Positions 29,542 through 37,855 of a stretch of 64,000 nucleotides of DNA are shown here, in pieces. The notes beneath the pieces are model-generated. The model was not told the DNA's origin. It saw nothing but the letters and a program-made list of their open reading frames with translations, and searched no databases. The stretch spans positions 682,001 to 746,000 of the forward strand of contig CAWAJT010000006.1 of assembly GCA_963782415.1 (NCBI GenBank), written 5' to 3'. The position numbers and the translations under genes are program-made. Numbering within the stretch: position 1 is the stretch's first letter; each line of letters opens with the position of its first letter. This DNA is from Bog-473 sp963782415 (GTDB taxonomy: Bacteria; Actinomycetota; Acidimicrobiia; Acidimicrobiales; RAAP-2).

Positions 29542-30018
29542 ATGGACTTGATCGGGGTGGTCGACACCATGTTCGCCCGCTATGACATGGGCGCCGAGGC
29601 GCTCGACGAGCTCTCCGAATGCCCTGGATACGGCACCCAATTCACTACGTTGCGCCGCACCGTTCCCGGGTTCAAGGACCTGGCGGTGGCGGCCAAGAAG
29701 ATGATCGAGGAGGACGGCTGTCGGATTGTGGTCGCCCTGGGCATGCCCGGCCGGGAGAAGGTCGACAAGGTGTGCGCCCACGAGGCCTCGACCGGGATCA
29801 TGACGGCACAGCTCATGACGAACACGCCGATCTTGGAGGTCTTCGTCCACGAGGACGAGTCCGACGATCCGACCGAGTTGGCCATGGTGTTCAAGAACCG
29901 CTCGCGGGACCACGCCCGCAACGCCTACCTCATGCTGTACGAACCCGAGCAGCTGACCGCTCGGGCCGGCCAGGGCATCCGCCAGGGCTTCGCCCACGCC
30001 GGTCCCCTCGAGGTCTGA
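29542..30018 (+). CDS. ribC: Archaeal-type riboflavin synthase
   Basis: A 158-residue protein of the archaeal riboflavin synthase family (lumazine-synthase fold, unrelated to bacterial RibE). It converts two 6,7-dimethyl-8-ribityllumazines to riboflavin and a pyrimidine. The family sequence is clear throughout: IGVVDTMFARYDMG, RRTVPGFKDLAVAAKKMIEE, VALGMPGREKVDKVCAHEAS, AQLMTNTPILEVFVHEDES and EQLTARAGQGIRQGF. The match spans the whole length with no gaps of note. Bacteria normally use the unrelated trimeric two-domain enzyme, so its presence here suggests ancient transfer or a lineage-specific replacement. It diverges from bioA and is monocistronic. Confidence 0.85.
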   Translation: MDLIGVVDTMFARYDMGAEALDELSECPGYGTQFTTLRRTVPGFKDLAVAAKKMIEEDGCRIVVALGMPGREKVDKVCAHEASTGIMTAQLMTNTPILEVFVHEDESDDPTELAMVFKNRSRDHARNAYLMLYEPEQLTARAGQGIRQGFAHAGPLEV

Positions 30019-30050
30019 TTCCACGACGGCGAGACTCCGTCGGGCACCTC

Positions 30051-30110
30051 AGCTTCGAGCCACGAGTTTCAGCTTCGAGCCACGAGTTTCAGCCTCGGGC
30101 TACGAGTTGT
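30051..30110. repeat. Three 20-base tandem repeats between convergent genes
   Basis: AGCTTCGAGCCACGAGTTTC occurs twice exactly (30051-30070, 30071-30090), and a third diverged copy (30091-30110) runs into the stop of the peptidase gene at 30100. It may act in transcription end formation for the two convergent genes. Confidence 0.85.
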
Positions 30111-31050
30111 TCCACCTCACCGAGAACGACGAGCCGTCGGCACTGAGGCTGCTCGGCGTGGCCAGCGTCGTCCCGTTGTGCGACATGGTGATCTCGTTCG
30201 CGTTGAACGAGGCCAACGATCCCTCGGTCCCGGCCGCGTTGCTCACGGACGACCCCGAATAGTCGATGTGGCCGAAGTCGGCCAGCGGCACCTCGCTGCA
30301 GAACAGAACGGTGCACGAGGACGGCGCCTCGGCGATCACCTCGGCCGACGAGCGGGCGAAGCCGCTGCCCGTCTGGGTGGTCGAGAACGTCCACCCCGCC
30401 GTGGCGTCCTTGATCATCAGCGTGAAGGTGGTGCCGGCGGCGTCGGCGGAGACGAGTGCCGTCATCTGGTCGCCTGGCTGCACTCGATACTGGCTCGGCA
30501 GCTGCACCGAGGGGTTCGGGTACATCTCGTACCAGGCGTAGTAGTCGGGCGACCCCGAGGTACAGTCCGAGTCCGTCCCCAGCTGCTCGACGCTCGTCGA
30601 GTTGTAGCCGTCGAGACCGACCCAGAAGGCCGCGGCGGCACCCGGGCCGCCGAGCAGGCCGTTCAGGGAGCTCAATCCAAGGATCCCGTTCAGCCCGCCG
30701 TTGGAGTTGGCGCAGTTGACCGCCGGTTCGGTCCACGACGACGACACCGCGTCGAAGGTGTCGTTGGTGTCGGCATAGCCCGCCCAGTTGGATGACTGGA
30801 CCGCGGTGGCGTGACGCAGACCATGGCCGAGGACGGAGCCCAACACGCCGGGGAGCGTGACCTTGCCGATGATCGGCACGTGGTAGAGCCCCCGCACGGC
30901 AGGCCCGACGGTCGCCGCCACATGGGTTGGAGCCGACGCCGCGGCGTCAGGCGCAGCCGTAGGCGAGGCGGCGGCGGGGGCAAGGGCCACCGCGGCCGGA
31001 GCCGTCAGGCCGATCAACGCCAGCGCACCGGAACGAAGGACACTGCGCAT
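30100..31050 (-). CDS. Secreted glutamic (G1/eqolisin-type) peptidase
   Basis: An exported acid-type peptidase of family G1. The ATG at 31050 has AGGAGG ten bases upstream; a signal peptide (ALIGLTAPAAVALAPAAA) follows. The mature domain has SSNWAGYADTNDTFDAVSSS and WTEPAVNC, then AFWVGLDGYNSTSVEQLGTD with the catalytic Gln, YYAWYEMYPNPSVQLP, and SSAEVIAEAPSSC with the catalytic Glu. These are the two active-site residues of eqolisins. Two or three disulphides are likely. Bacterial members exist but are less common than fungal ones. It stands alone and ends against the riboflavin synthase gene. Confidence 0.8.
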   Translation of the reverse strand: MRSVLRSGALALIGLTAPAAVALAPAAASPTAAPDAAASAPTHVAATVGPAVRGLYHVPIIGKVTLPGVLGSVLGHGLRHATAVQSSNWAGYADTNDTFDAVSSSWTEPAVNCANSNGGLNGILGLSSLNGLLGGPGAAAAFWVGLDGYNSTSVEQLGTDSDCTSGSPDYYAWYEMYPNPSVQLPSQYRVQPGDQMTALVSADAAGTTFTLMIKDATAGWTFSTTQTGSGFARSSAEVIAEAPSSCTVLFCSEVPLADFGHIDYSGSSVSNAAGTEGSLASFNANEITMSHNGTTLATPSSLSADGSSFSVRWNNS

Positions 31051-31125
31051 GGACACCGCACCTCCTGATCGTGGGCTCCCGCGAGCCGCTTCCCACCCCG
31101 TTCCGTGGGGGGTAACGGTGCAGGG

Positions 31126-32256
31126 TCAGGGATCTCGCGGCAGACCGAGAACCTTTTCGGCCACGATGTTGCGCTGGACCTCGGCTGTGCCGCCGCCGAC
31201 GGTGAGAGCCGGCGAGAAGAGGAAGCCGCGGGCCCACTCGGGGTCCGCTCCGGATCGGCCCCACCCACCCATCGACCCCGGACCCGCCAGCATGGCGAAC
31301 GGCCCGGCCACGTCACGGGCCAGGTCCATGATGTGCTGCCCGTGGGCGTCGGCGATGGCCTTGCGGACCGAGGCCTCCGCCCCGGGCGCACGCCCGGCGA
31401 GGACGGCCGAGACCATCCGCAGGCGCAGCACCCGGAGGATCTGCGCCTCGATGTAGACGTCGACCAGGCGGTCACGGGTCGAGGGGTCGGGCGCTCCGCC
31501 GGCCTCTCGGACCAACTCCACGAGATCCTCCGCCGTCGGGCCCATCCCCCACAGCGCCCCCTCTCCCGAGAGCGACACGCGTTCGTTGCCGAGCGTGACC
31601 TTGGCCAGCTCCCACCCGGCGTGCTCGGGCCCGACAAGGTGATCGGCCGGGATCCGCACATCGGTCAGGAACACCTCGTTGAAGGCATGCTCTCCCGTCA
31701 TGTCGATGAGCGGCCGGATCTCGATCCCGGGCGCATCCATGGGGCACACGAAGTAGCTGATCCCCATGTGCTTGGTCGCCGTCGGATCGGTGCGGGCGAG
31801 CAGAATCCCCCACCGGGCGATGTGCGCATAGCTCGTCCATACCTTCTGGCCGTTGATGACCCAGTGGTCCCCGTCACGCTCGGCCCTCGTGGTGAGCGAG
31901 GCCAGGTCCGATCCGGCGCCGGGCTCGGAGAACAACTGGCACCAGAACTCCTCCCCGCTGAGCAGCGGCCAGAGCCAGCGCTCCTTCTGCTCCTCGCTGC
32001 CGGCGTACATGAGGGTCGGCCCCGCCCATCCGATGCCGATGGGGTTGATCGGGCGCCTGATGCCCTTCCGCCGCAGCTCCTCGTCGATCATGAGCTGGGT
32101 CAGCGGATCGGCATCGAGCCCGTAGGGAGCGGCCCAGTGCGGCGCCACGTACCCGGCTTCGGCGAGCTGGCGGCCGGTGGGGTGAGGGTGGTCCTCGAGC
32201 CAGGCGCGCACGGCGCGACGGCGGGGGTCGTCGTCTCCCGGGAGGCCGAGGTCCAC
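31126..32256 (-). CDS. Acyl-CoA dehydrogenase family protein
   Basis: A 376-residue acyl-CoA dehydrogenase with a shorter N-terminal domain than medium-chain enzymes. CQLFSEPGAGSDLASLTTRA and WVINGQKVWTSYAHIARWG are the FAD/substrate strands. The C-terminal GGGTAEVQRNIVAEKVLGLPR is typical. The start is GTG 32256. It diverges from the FadD gene at 32447, suggesting shared control, possibly through the palindrome at 32343. Substrate is unknown; context suggests branched or steroid-derived acyl-CoA. Confidence 0.8.
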   Translation of the reverse strand: MDLGLPGDDDPRRRAVRAWLEDHPHPTGRQLAEAGYVAPHWAAPYGLDADPLTQLMIDEELRRKGIRRPINPIGIGWAGPTLMYAGSEEQKERWLWPLLSGEEFWCQLFSEPGAGSDLASLTTRAERDGDHWVINGQKVWTSYAHIARWGILLARTDPTATKHMGISYFVCPMDAPGIEIRPLIDMTGEHAFNEVFLTDVRIPADHLVGPEHAGWELAKVTLGNERVSLSGEGALWGMGPTAEDLVELVREAGGAPDPSTRDRLVDVYIEAQILRVLRLRMVSAVLAGRAPGAEASVRKAIADAHGQHIMDLARDVAGPFAMLAGPGSMGGWGRSGADPEWARGFLFSPALTVGGGTAEVQRNIVAEKVLGLPRDP

Positions 32257-32342
32257 GCGCGGAGCGTAGGCTCATCGCCTCGCTTCACGCATGTCGGCGG
32301 GGGCGGGGGGACAGAAGGGGCACGGGAGGCGACAGCGGCCTT

Positions 32343-32354
32343 CAACGGCCGTTG
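32343..32354. promoter_or_regulatory. Perfect 12-base palindrome CAACGGCCGTTG between divergent genes
   Basis: A perfect inverted repeat between the acyl-CoA dehydrogenase and FadD starts. It does not fit the AACACGTT motif found elsewhere in the window, but its position suits a dimeric regulator of both genes. Confidence 0.35.
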
Positions 32355-32446
32355 GAGTCGAAGTGGTCGAAATGCGGTGTGATCGGCCGGGTCCGGAGGC
32401 TGGTACCACCACAGCCGCCTTGAGGCGCGGCGGGATGGAGCGAGAC

Positions 32447-34072
32447 ATGAGCGACTGGAATTACGCAGACGTGTGGGAGACGGTGGCGGACGTGCAGCCG
32501 CACCAGATCGCCGTGACCCAGGGCGGCCGCACCATCACGTGGGAGGACTTCGACCGGGGCGCCGACGGCGTGGCGCAGTTCCTGCTCGACCTCAACGCCG
32601 GCCAGCAGGACAAGGTCGCGCTCTATCTCTACAACTCACCCGAGTACCTGCAGGCGACCTTCGCCGCGGTGAAGGTCGGCCTCGTCCCCGTGAACACCAA
32701 CTACCGATACGGCGACGACGAGCTGAGCTATCTGTGGGAGAACGCCGACGCCATCGCCGTCGTCTTCCACGGCGCCTTCACCGATCGCATCGAGGGCATC
32801 CTCGACCGCGTGCCCGGCGTCAAGGGCTGGCTCTGGGTCGACGACGGCAGTGGCCCGTGTCCCGACTGGGCCACGCCGTACGAGGACGCGGTCAAGTCCG
32901 CCATCGGCCGGGTGCGCGCACCGTGGGGCCGAAGCGGCGACGACCTCTACATGCTCTACACCGGCGGCACGACCGGCATGCCCAAGGGCGTCATGTGGCG
33001 CCAGGACGACCTCTTCGCCCGGCTCATCGACAGCGCGGTCCGTCACTATCCCGTCGACGGTGGCCTCGAGGCCGTGCGGGCCGCCGTCACGGCTTCGCCC
33101 GGCGGCGTCACCATCCTGCCGGCCTGCCCGCTCATGCACGGGACCGGCAACTTCCCATCCAACACCGTGTTGGCCGAGGGCGGTCGGGTCTGCCTGCTGG
33201 AGTCACGCGCCTACGACCCGGTCGAATTGCTCGACACCATTGAACGGGAGAAGGTCAACGCGCTGGTGATGGTGGGCGATCCGTTCGGCCGCCCATTGCT
33301 GGCCACCCTCGATGCCAACCCGGGCCGGTGGGACCTCAGCTCGCTCCTCATGGTCATCTCGTCGGGCGCCATGTGGAGCGAGCCGGTCAAGCAGGGGCTG
33401 CTGGCGCATCATCCGGGGATGCTGCTGGTCGACGCCTTCAGCTCCTCCGAAGCGCTCGGCATGGGCGTGTCCGTCTCGGCCAGCGGCAACGCGGCGAAGA
33501 CGGCGTCGTTCACCCTCGGGCCCGACGTCAAGGTGCTGGCCGAGGACGGCCGGGCCGTGGAGCCGGGCTCCGACGAGGTGGGCGTACTGGCGCTCGGCGG
33601 GCGCAACCCGCTCGGCTACTACAAGGACGAGGAGAAGTCGGGCCGCACGTTCAAGGAGATCGACGGGGTGCGCTACTCCATCCCGGGCGACTACGCCCAG
33701 GTCGACGCCGACGGCACCATCCACCTGCTCGGGCGAGGGTCGGTCTGCATCAACTCGGGCGGCGAGAAGATCTTTCCCGAGGAAGTCGAAGAAGCCATGA
33801 AGACGCACGACGCCGTGCGCGACGCCGTCGTGGTGGGGATCCCCCACCCGACCTATGGCGAACAGATTGTGGGCGTGATCGAGCTGCACGAGAGCGCCGA
33901 CGCGCCGGCCGAGGCCGAAGTGATCGCGCACGTCAAGGACCGCCTCGCCTCTTACAAAGCGCCCCGCCGCGTTCGCATCGTGACCACCATCGGACGTGCA
34001 CCCAACGGCAAGGTCGACTACAAGCGCCACCAGGCCGAGTCGGTGGACGAGCTCGGAGTGCCGGCCGGCTGA
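32447..34072 (+). CDS. Acyl-CoA synthetase (FadD-type), steroid-ligase-like
   Basis: A 541-residue AMP-forming acyl-CoA ligase. YMLYTGGTTGMPKGVMWRQD is the P-loop motif and INSGGEKIFPEEVEEAMKTH the C-terminal hinge and core motif; YYKDEEKSGRTFKEIDGVRY and the catalytic Lys near PNGKVDYKRHQ follow. The overall pattern resembles mycobacterial FadD3/FadD19 steroid ligases more than long-chain fatty-acid ligases, judged from the shared GVMWR and PACPLMHG elements. I chose ATG 32447 (MSDWNYADVW), preceded by GGAG. It diverges from an acyl-CoA dehydrogenase gene and is followed by a PaiB-like gene 39 bases downstream. Confidence 0.8.
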   Translation: MSDWNYADVWETVADVQPHQIAVTQGGRTITWEDFDRGADGVAQFLLDLNAGQQDKVALYLYNSPEYLQATFAAVKVGLVPVNTNYRYGDDELSYLWENADAIAVVFHGAFTDRIEGILDRVPGVKGWLWVDDGSGPCPDWATPYEDAVKSAIGRVRAPWGRSGDDLYMLYTGGTTGMPKGVMWRQDDLFARLIDSAVRHYPVDGGLEAVRAAVTASPGGVTILPACPLMHGTGNFPSNTVLAEGGRVCLLESRAYDPVELLDTIEREKVNALVMVGDPFGRPLLATLDANPGRWDLSSLLMVISSGAMWSEPVKQGLLAHHPGMLLVDAFSSSEALGMGVSVSASGNAAKTASFTLGPDVKVLAEDGRAVEPGSDEVGVLALGGRNPLGYYKDEEKSGRTFKEIDGVRYSIPGDYAQVDADGTIHLLGRGSVCINSGGEKIFPEEVEEAMKTHDAVRDAVVVGIPHPTYGEQIVGVIELHESADAPAEAEVIAHVKDRLASYKAPRRVRIVTTIGRAPNGKVDYKRHQAESVDELGVPAG

Positions 34073-34111
34073 ATCTGCCCGGCTGGTGGGCTGGTGCGCC
34101 AGACTGGACGC

Positions 34112-34741
34112 ATGTTCATCGCCCCCGTCGATGCCGCACGCGGCGAAGATGAATGGCGCCCGTTCGTCTCCGCCCACCCGTTCGGCCATCTGGCCGCTGC
34201 CGGTGGCCCGAACCGCGACCTGCCGGTGGTCGTGCCCACACAGTTCGTGCTCGAAGGCAGCACGGTGTCACTGCACCTGGTGCGGGCCAACCCTGTGTTC
34301 GCCGCCCTGGCCGAGAATCCGCGGGTCGTGTTGAGCGTGGCCGATGACTGGGCCTTCATTCCGTCGTCGTGGAAGGTGATCGGCGACGAGGACCCCACCC
34401 TCGGGATCCCGACGACCTACTACGGCGCGGTGCAGCTCGCGGGCACGGCGACCGTGCACGACGAACGAACGGCACCCGGGAGCGTGGCCGGCATTCTCCG
34501 TAGACAGCTGGCGACGTTCCAACCCGACGTCGACGTGGCGGACCCCGGGGAGTCCCACGCCGCCAAGGTTCTCGGCATCCTCGGGATCACCATCGCGGTG
34601 GAGCAGGTGTCGGCCAAGTTCAAGTACGGCGGCAACGTCGACGGGCCGCACCGTAACGCCGTGGTGGAGCGGTTGCGCCGGCGCGGCACACCCAATGACA
34701 ACGCGGCGGCCGACCATGTCGTGCGCCGGCTGGAGTTCTGA
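34112..34741 (+). CDS. PaiB-like FMN-binding split-barrel protein
   Basis: A 209-residue protein of the PaiB/FMN-binding negative regulator family. The N-terminus MFIAPVDAARGEDEWRPFV, the core PTQFVLEGSTVSLHLVRANP and the HDERTAPGSVAGILRRQLAT and KVLGILGITIAVEQVSAKFK segments are family features. PaiB is reported as a transcriptional regulator in Bacillus, but most members are probably flavin-binding enzymes. It lies 39 bases after a FadD gene and may be co-transcribed; nothing ties its function to it. Confidence 0.7.
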   Translation: MFIAPVDAARGEDEWRPFVSAHPFGHLAAAGGPNRDLPVVVPTQFVLEGSTVSLHLVRANPVFAALAENPRVVLSVADDWAFIPSSWKVIGDEDPTLGIPTTYYGAVQLAGTATVHDERTAPGSVAGILRRQLATFQPDVDVADPGESHAAKVLGILGITIAVEQVSAKFKYGGNVDGPHRNAVVERLRRRGTPNDNAAADHVVRRLEF

Positions 34742-34760
34742 GCGGCGCCGTTCGACGGCG

Positions 34761-35210
34761 CTATTCGACGGCGGCGGCCAGGTTGGCCAACGTCGTCGCC
34801 ATCTCCTGTTCGGCATGGCTCGCGCTGTGGTCGCCCATTACCTTCGCCACGGTGGCGAACCAAGGCTTGCGCAAGTCGACCCACGACTCGGTGATGCGGC
34901 ACCCTCCGTCGGTCCCTTCGAGCTCGTAGCGCCAGTTGGCGACGGCCAGCGGACCGGACGTCACGGCGAACTCGAACACCTTGTGCGGTTCGTAGGCGAC
35001 GACGGTGACCGTGGTGGACCAACGCCGGATGCCGTTCTTGTTCGTGCCCTTGAAGACCGCACCGAGGGCCGGACCCGTCGACCCCTTCACCCACTTGCCT
35101 CCGGCGTTCTCGGGCGACCACTCCCCCATGCGGGGCAGGTCGACCACCAGGGACCACACCTTCTCCGCCGGTGCGGCGATGTCCCTCGTCGTGGCTGTGG
35201 GGTAGGTCAT
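34761..35210 (-). CDS. SRPBCC (START/Bet v1-like) family protein
   Basis: A 149-residue polyketide-cyclase-like protein with a hydrophobic pocket fold. DIAAPAEKVWSLVVDLPRMGEWSP is the family N-terminus; RWSTTVTVVAYEPHKVFEF and WRYELEGTDGGCRITESW are the central strands, and the long C-terminal helix begins RKPWFATVAKVMG. Such proteins bind lipids or steroids or catalyse cyclisations. The start at 35210 (MTYPTATTRD) is preferred to the longer open frame. It diverges from the aldolase gene 24 bases away and is antisense to, but not linked with, the PaiB-like gene. Confidence 0.7.
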   Translation of the reverse strand: MTYPTATTRDIAAPAEKVWSLVVDLPRMGEWSPENAGGKWVKGSTGPALGAVFKGTNKNGIRRWSTTVTVVAYEPHKVFEFAVTSGPLAVANWRYELEGTDGGCRITESWVDLRKPWFATVAKVMGDHSASHAEQEMATTLANLAAAVE

Positions 35211-35233
35211 CGCCCAGACGATAGTTTGGGGTG

Positions 35234-36040
35234 ATGGCACAGACCCTTTCCGACCTCGGTCAGGCCGACCCGGCCCCCCGCAGGTTGCGGACCCCGGTCC
35301 CCCCGACGTTCGCCACCGTGGAGGAAGAGCGCCTGCACCGCAAGCAGCGGCTGGCAGGTGCGCTGCGGCTGTTCGGTCGCTTCGGATTCTCCGAGGGCGT
35401 CGCCGGCCACATCACCGCCCGCGACCCTGAGCTGACGGATCACTTCTGGGTGAACCCGTTCGCCATGAGTTTCCGTCACGTGCGCGTGTCCGACCTGATC
35501 CTCGTGAGCCACACCGGTGAGGTCGTGGAAGGTGACCGTCCGGTGAATCCCGCTGCGTTCGCCATCCACTCGGCCGTGCACGCGGCACGTCCCGACGTGA
35601 TCGCAGCTGCCCATGCCCACTCGGTCTATGGCAAGGCATGGTCGTCGCTCGGACGACCGCTCGATCCGATCACGCAAGATGCGTGCGTCTTCTACGAGGA
35701 CCACACGGTGTGCGAGGAGGGTGGCGGCGCCGTCGTGCTCGAGGAGGCCGCCGCCAAGGCTCTGGCGGCAGCGCTCGGTCCGCACAAGGCCACGATCCAC
35801 CGCAACCACGGCCTGTTCACCGTCGGCCATTCCGTCGACGAGGCGGCGTGGTGGTTCATCACGATGGAACGCTCCTGCCAGGCCCAGCTCTTGGCCGAAG
35901 CGGCCGGGACGCCGGTCATCATCAACGACGAAGGAGCCCGCTACACACGCGACTTCTCCGCCTCGCCCTACTCGGGCTGGCTCTCGTTCCAGCCCCTGTG
36001 GGACGAGATCTCGCGCAGCGAACCCGACCTCTTCGACTGA
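35234..36040 (+). CDS. Class II aldolase/adducin family protein
   Basis: A 268-residue class II aldolase-fold protein. Metal-binding His residues are visible in GVAGHITARDP, IAAAHAHSVYG and HRNHGLFTVG, and the YEDHTVCEEGG strand lies between them. The family covers fuculose-phosphate-type aldolases and many lipid-associated members of unknown role in actinobacteria. I use ATG 35234. It is followed by the FadD19-like gene after 61 bases, but a KstR-like palindrome lies in the gap, so the FadD gene probably has its own promoter. Confidence 0.75.
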   Translation: MAQTLSDLGQADPAPRRLRTPVPPTFATVEEERLHRKQRLAGALRLFGRFGFSEGVAGHITARDPELTDHFWVNPFAMSFRHVRVSDLILVSHTGEVVEGDRPVNPAAFAIHSAVHAARPDVIAAAHAHSVYGKAWSSLGRPLDPITQDACVFYEDHTVCEEGGGAVVLEEAAAKALAAALGPHKATIHRNHGLFTVGHSVDEAAWWFITMERSCQAQLLAEAAGTPVIINDEGARYTRDFSASPYSGWLSFQPLWDEISRSEPDLFD

Positions 36041-36076
36041 GCCGGGCCGGCCGGCGAGGCCGATTGCCCGCGGAAC

Positions 36077-36090
36077 GAGAACGTGTTCTA
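36077..36090. promoter_or_regulatory. KstR-like operator GAGAACGTGTTCTA upstream of the FadD19-like gene
   Basis: AGAAC-GT-GTTCT is a perfect palindrome apart from the central two bases; on the opposite strand it reads TAGAACACGTTCTC. It fits the mycobacterial KstR pattern TnnAACnnGTTnnA and ends 11 bases before the ATG at 36102, so a bound dimer would block transcription or initiation. Confidence 0.65.
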
Positions 36091-36101
36091 ATCTGCGGCG
36101 G

Positions 36102-37718
36102 ATGGAGTTCAACCTCGCTGACCTGTTCGAGGCGGCCGTCGATGCCTACCCGGAGCGGGAGTATCTCGTCGCCGACGGCAATCGCCGGACCTATGCCGAA
36201 ATGGAGGCACGGGCCAACCAGCTCGCCCACTACTTGGCCGCCCAGGGCGTCGGCCCGGGCGACCACGTGGGGATCTACGCCTACAACTCGGTCGAGTGGG
36301 TCGAAACCGCCTGGGCCGTGTTCAAGTTGCGGGCGATCTGGATCAACATCAACTACCGCTACGTGAAGGACGAATTGCGCTATCTGATGGGCAATGCCGA
36401 CCTGAAGGCGCTCGTCTACCAGCGCGAGTTCTCACCGCTCGTCACCGCGCTCCTCCCCGAACTCCCAGACCTGCGCCACACCCTTGTGATCGAGGACGGC
36501 AGCGACGTTGAGACGGCGGCAGGGTCCGTGCCCTACGAGGACGCGTTGGCCGGCCAGTCGAGTGCACGGGACTTCGGTCCGCGCTCGGGTGACGATCTCT
36601 ACATCCTCTACACGGGTGGCACCACAGGCATGCCCAAGGGCGTCGTGTGGCGTCACGAGGACGTCTTCTACGCGCTCGGCGGCGGCATCGACCCCATGAG
36701 CAACGAGCGCATCACCGACCCGGCGACCATGGCGCCCAAGGGGGCCGGCGGGGGCATGGTGCACCTGCCCGTCGCCCCTCTCATGCACGGGGCCACCCAA
36801 TGGTGCGTCATGGGACAGAGCTTCGTCGGATCAAAGATCGTCCTGATGGCCAAGTTCGAACCGCACCAGGTGTGGAAGCTCGTCGGCGACGAGCGCGTCA
36901 ACTCCATCATGATCACGGGCGACGCCATGGGCAAGCCACTCGTCGAGACACTGGCCGCGTCTCGCGACGACTACGACCTCTCGTCGCTGCTGGCCGTCGT
37001 CTCATCCGCGGCGCTGTTCTCCTCACCGGTGAAGGACCAGTTCTTCGAGCAGCTGCCCAACCTGTACATCACCGACGCCGTCGGGTCGTCGGAGGGTGGC
37101 AACAACGGCCTCACCGTGGTGACGGCCGACAACACAGCCATGAAAAGCGGGCCCACCGTGCACCTGCTCGGCAAGACGGTGGTGTTCGACGAGAATCTCG
37201 AGCCGGTTGAGCCCGGATCGGGCGTGATCGGCAAGATCGCCCGGGCCGGGGACATCCCGCAGGGCTACTACAACGATCCCAAGAAGACGGCCGAGGTGTT
37301 CATCGAAGTGCGCGGCACCCGCTACGTCATGCCCGGCGACTTCGCCACCGTCGAAGCCGACGGGTCCATCACGTTGCTGGGGCGGGGCTCCATTGTGATC
37401 AACTCGGGCGGCGAGAAGATCTTCCCCGAAGAGGTCGAGTCCGCCGTCCGCTCGCACCCCGACGTCTTCGACGCCATCGTGTGCGGGGCCCCAGACGAGC
37501 GGTGGGGACAGACAGTGGCGGCGATCATCGAGCCGCGACAGGGACACGAGGTGCCCTCACTCGAGGCGATTCAGGAGCGCTGTCGCGAATTCGTGGCTGG
37601 CTACAAGGTGCCCCGCCGGCTCCATGTCGTGGAGAAGGTCGAGCGCTCCCCCTCGGGCAAGCCCGACTACACCTGGGCCGCCGCCATCGTCAATGCCGAG
37701 GCGGCGCCCGCCTCCTAG
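36102..37718 (+). CDS. FadD19-like steroid side-chain CoA ligase
   Basis: A 538-residue acyl-CoA synthetase closely resembling mycobacterial FadD19, which activates the C26/C24 carboxyl of the sterol side chain. Shared elements: ILYTGGTTGMPKGVVWRHED, HLPVAPLMHGATQW, ITGDAMGKPLVETLA, DYDLSSLLAVVSSAALFSSP, ITDAVGSSEGG, INSGGEKIFPEEVE and VERSPSGKPDYTWA. The lysine in SPSGKPDY is the catalytic one. The gene starts at ATG 36102, 11 bases after a KstR-like palindrome, and ends before a secreted repeat protein on the same strand. Orthology to FadD19 is inferred from recalled motif identity, not alignment. Confidence 0.8.
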   Translation: MEFNLADLFEAAVDAYPEREYLVADGNRRTYAEMEARANQLAHYLAAQGVGPGDHVGIYAYNSVEWVETAWAVFKLRAIWININYRYVKDELRYLMGNADLKALVYQREFSPLVTALLPELPDLRHTLVIEDGSDVETAAGSVPYEDALAGQSSARDFGPRSGDDLYILYTGGTTGMPKGVVWRHEDVFYALGGGIDPMSNERITDPATMAPKGAGGGMVHLPVAPLMHGATQWCVMGQSFVGSKIVLMAKFEPHQVWKLVGDERVNSIMITGDAMGKPLVETLAASRDDYDLSSLLAVVSSAALFSSPVKDQFFEQLPNLYITDAVGSSEGGNNGLTVVTADNTAMKSGPTVHLLGKTVVFDENLEPVEPGSGVIGKIARAGDIPQGYYNDPKKTAEVFIEVRGTRYVMPGDFATVEADGSITLLGRGSIVINSGGEKIFPEEVESAVRSHPDVFDAIVCGAPDERWGQTVAAIIEPRQGHEVPSLEAIQERCREFVAGYKVPRRLHVVEKVERSPSGKPDYTWAAAIVNAEAAPAS

Positions 37719-37855
37719 GCTCGACCCCGGCCAACGCCCGCGGTCCAGCGCGTTCCGGTGCCGGTGCCGGCGCCGCGTGCGGTGCGGTCACCGCAACGCT
37801 CACCCAACGGTCATCGACGCGCCTGGGCGAACGGGTTACCGTTGCCCGCATCTCG

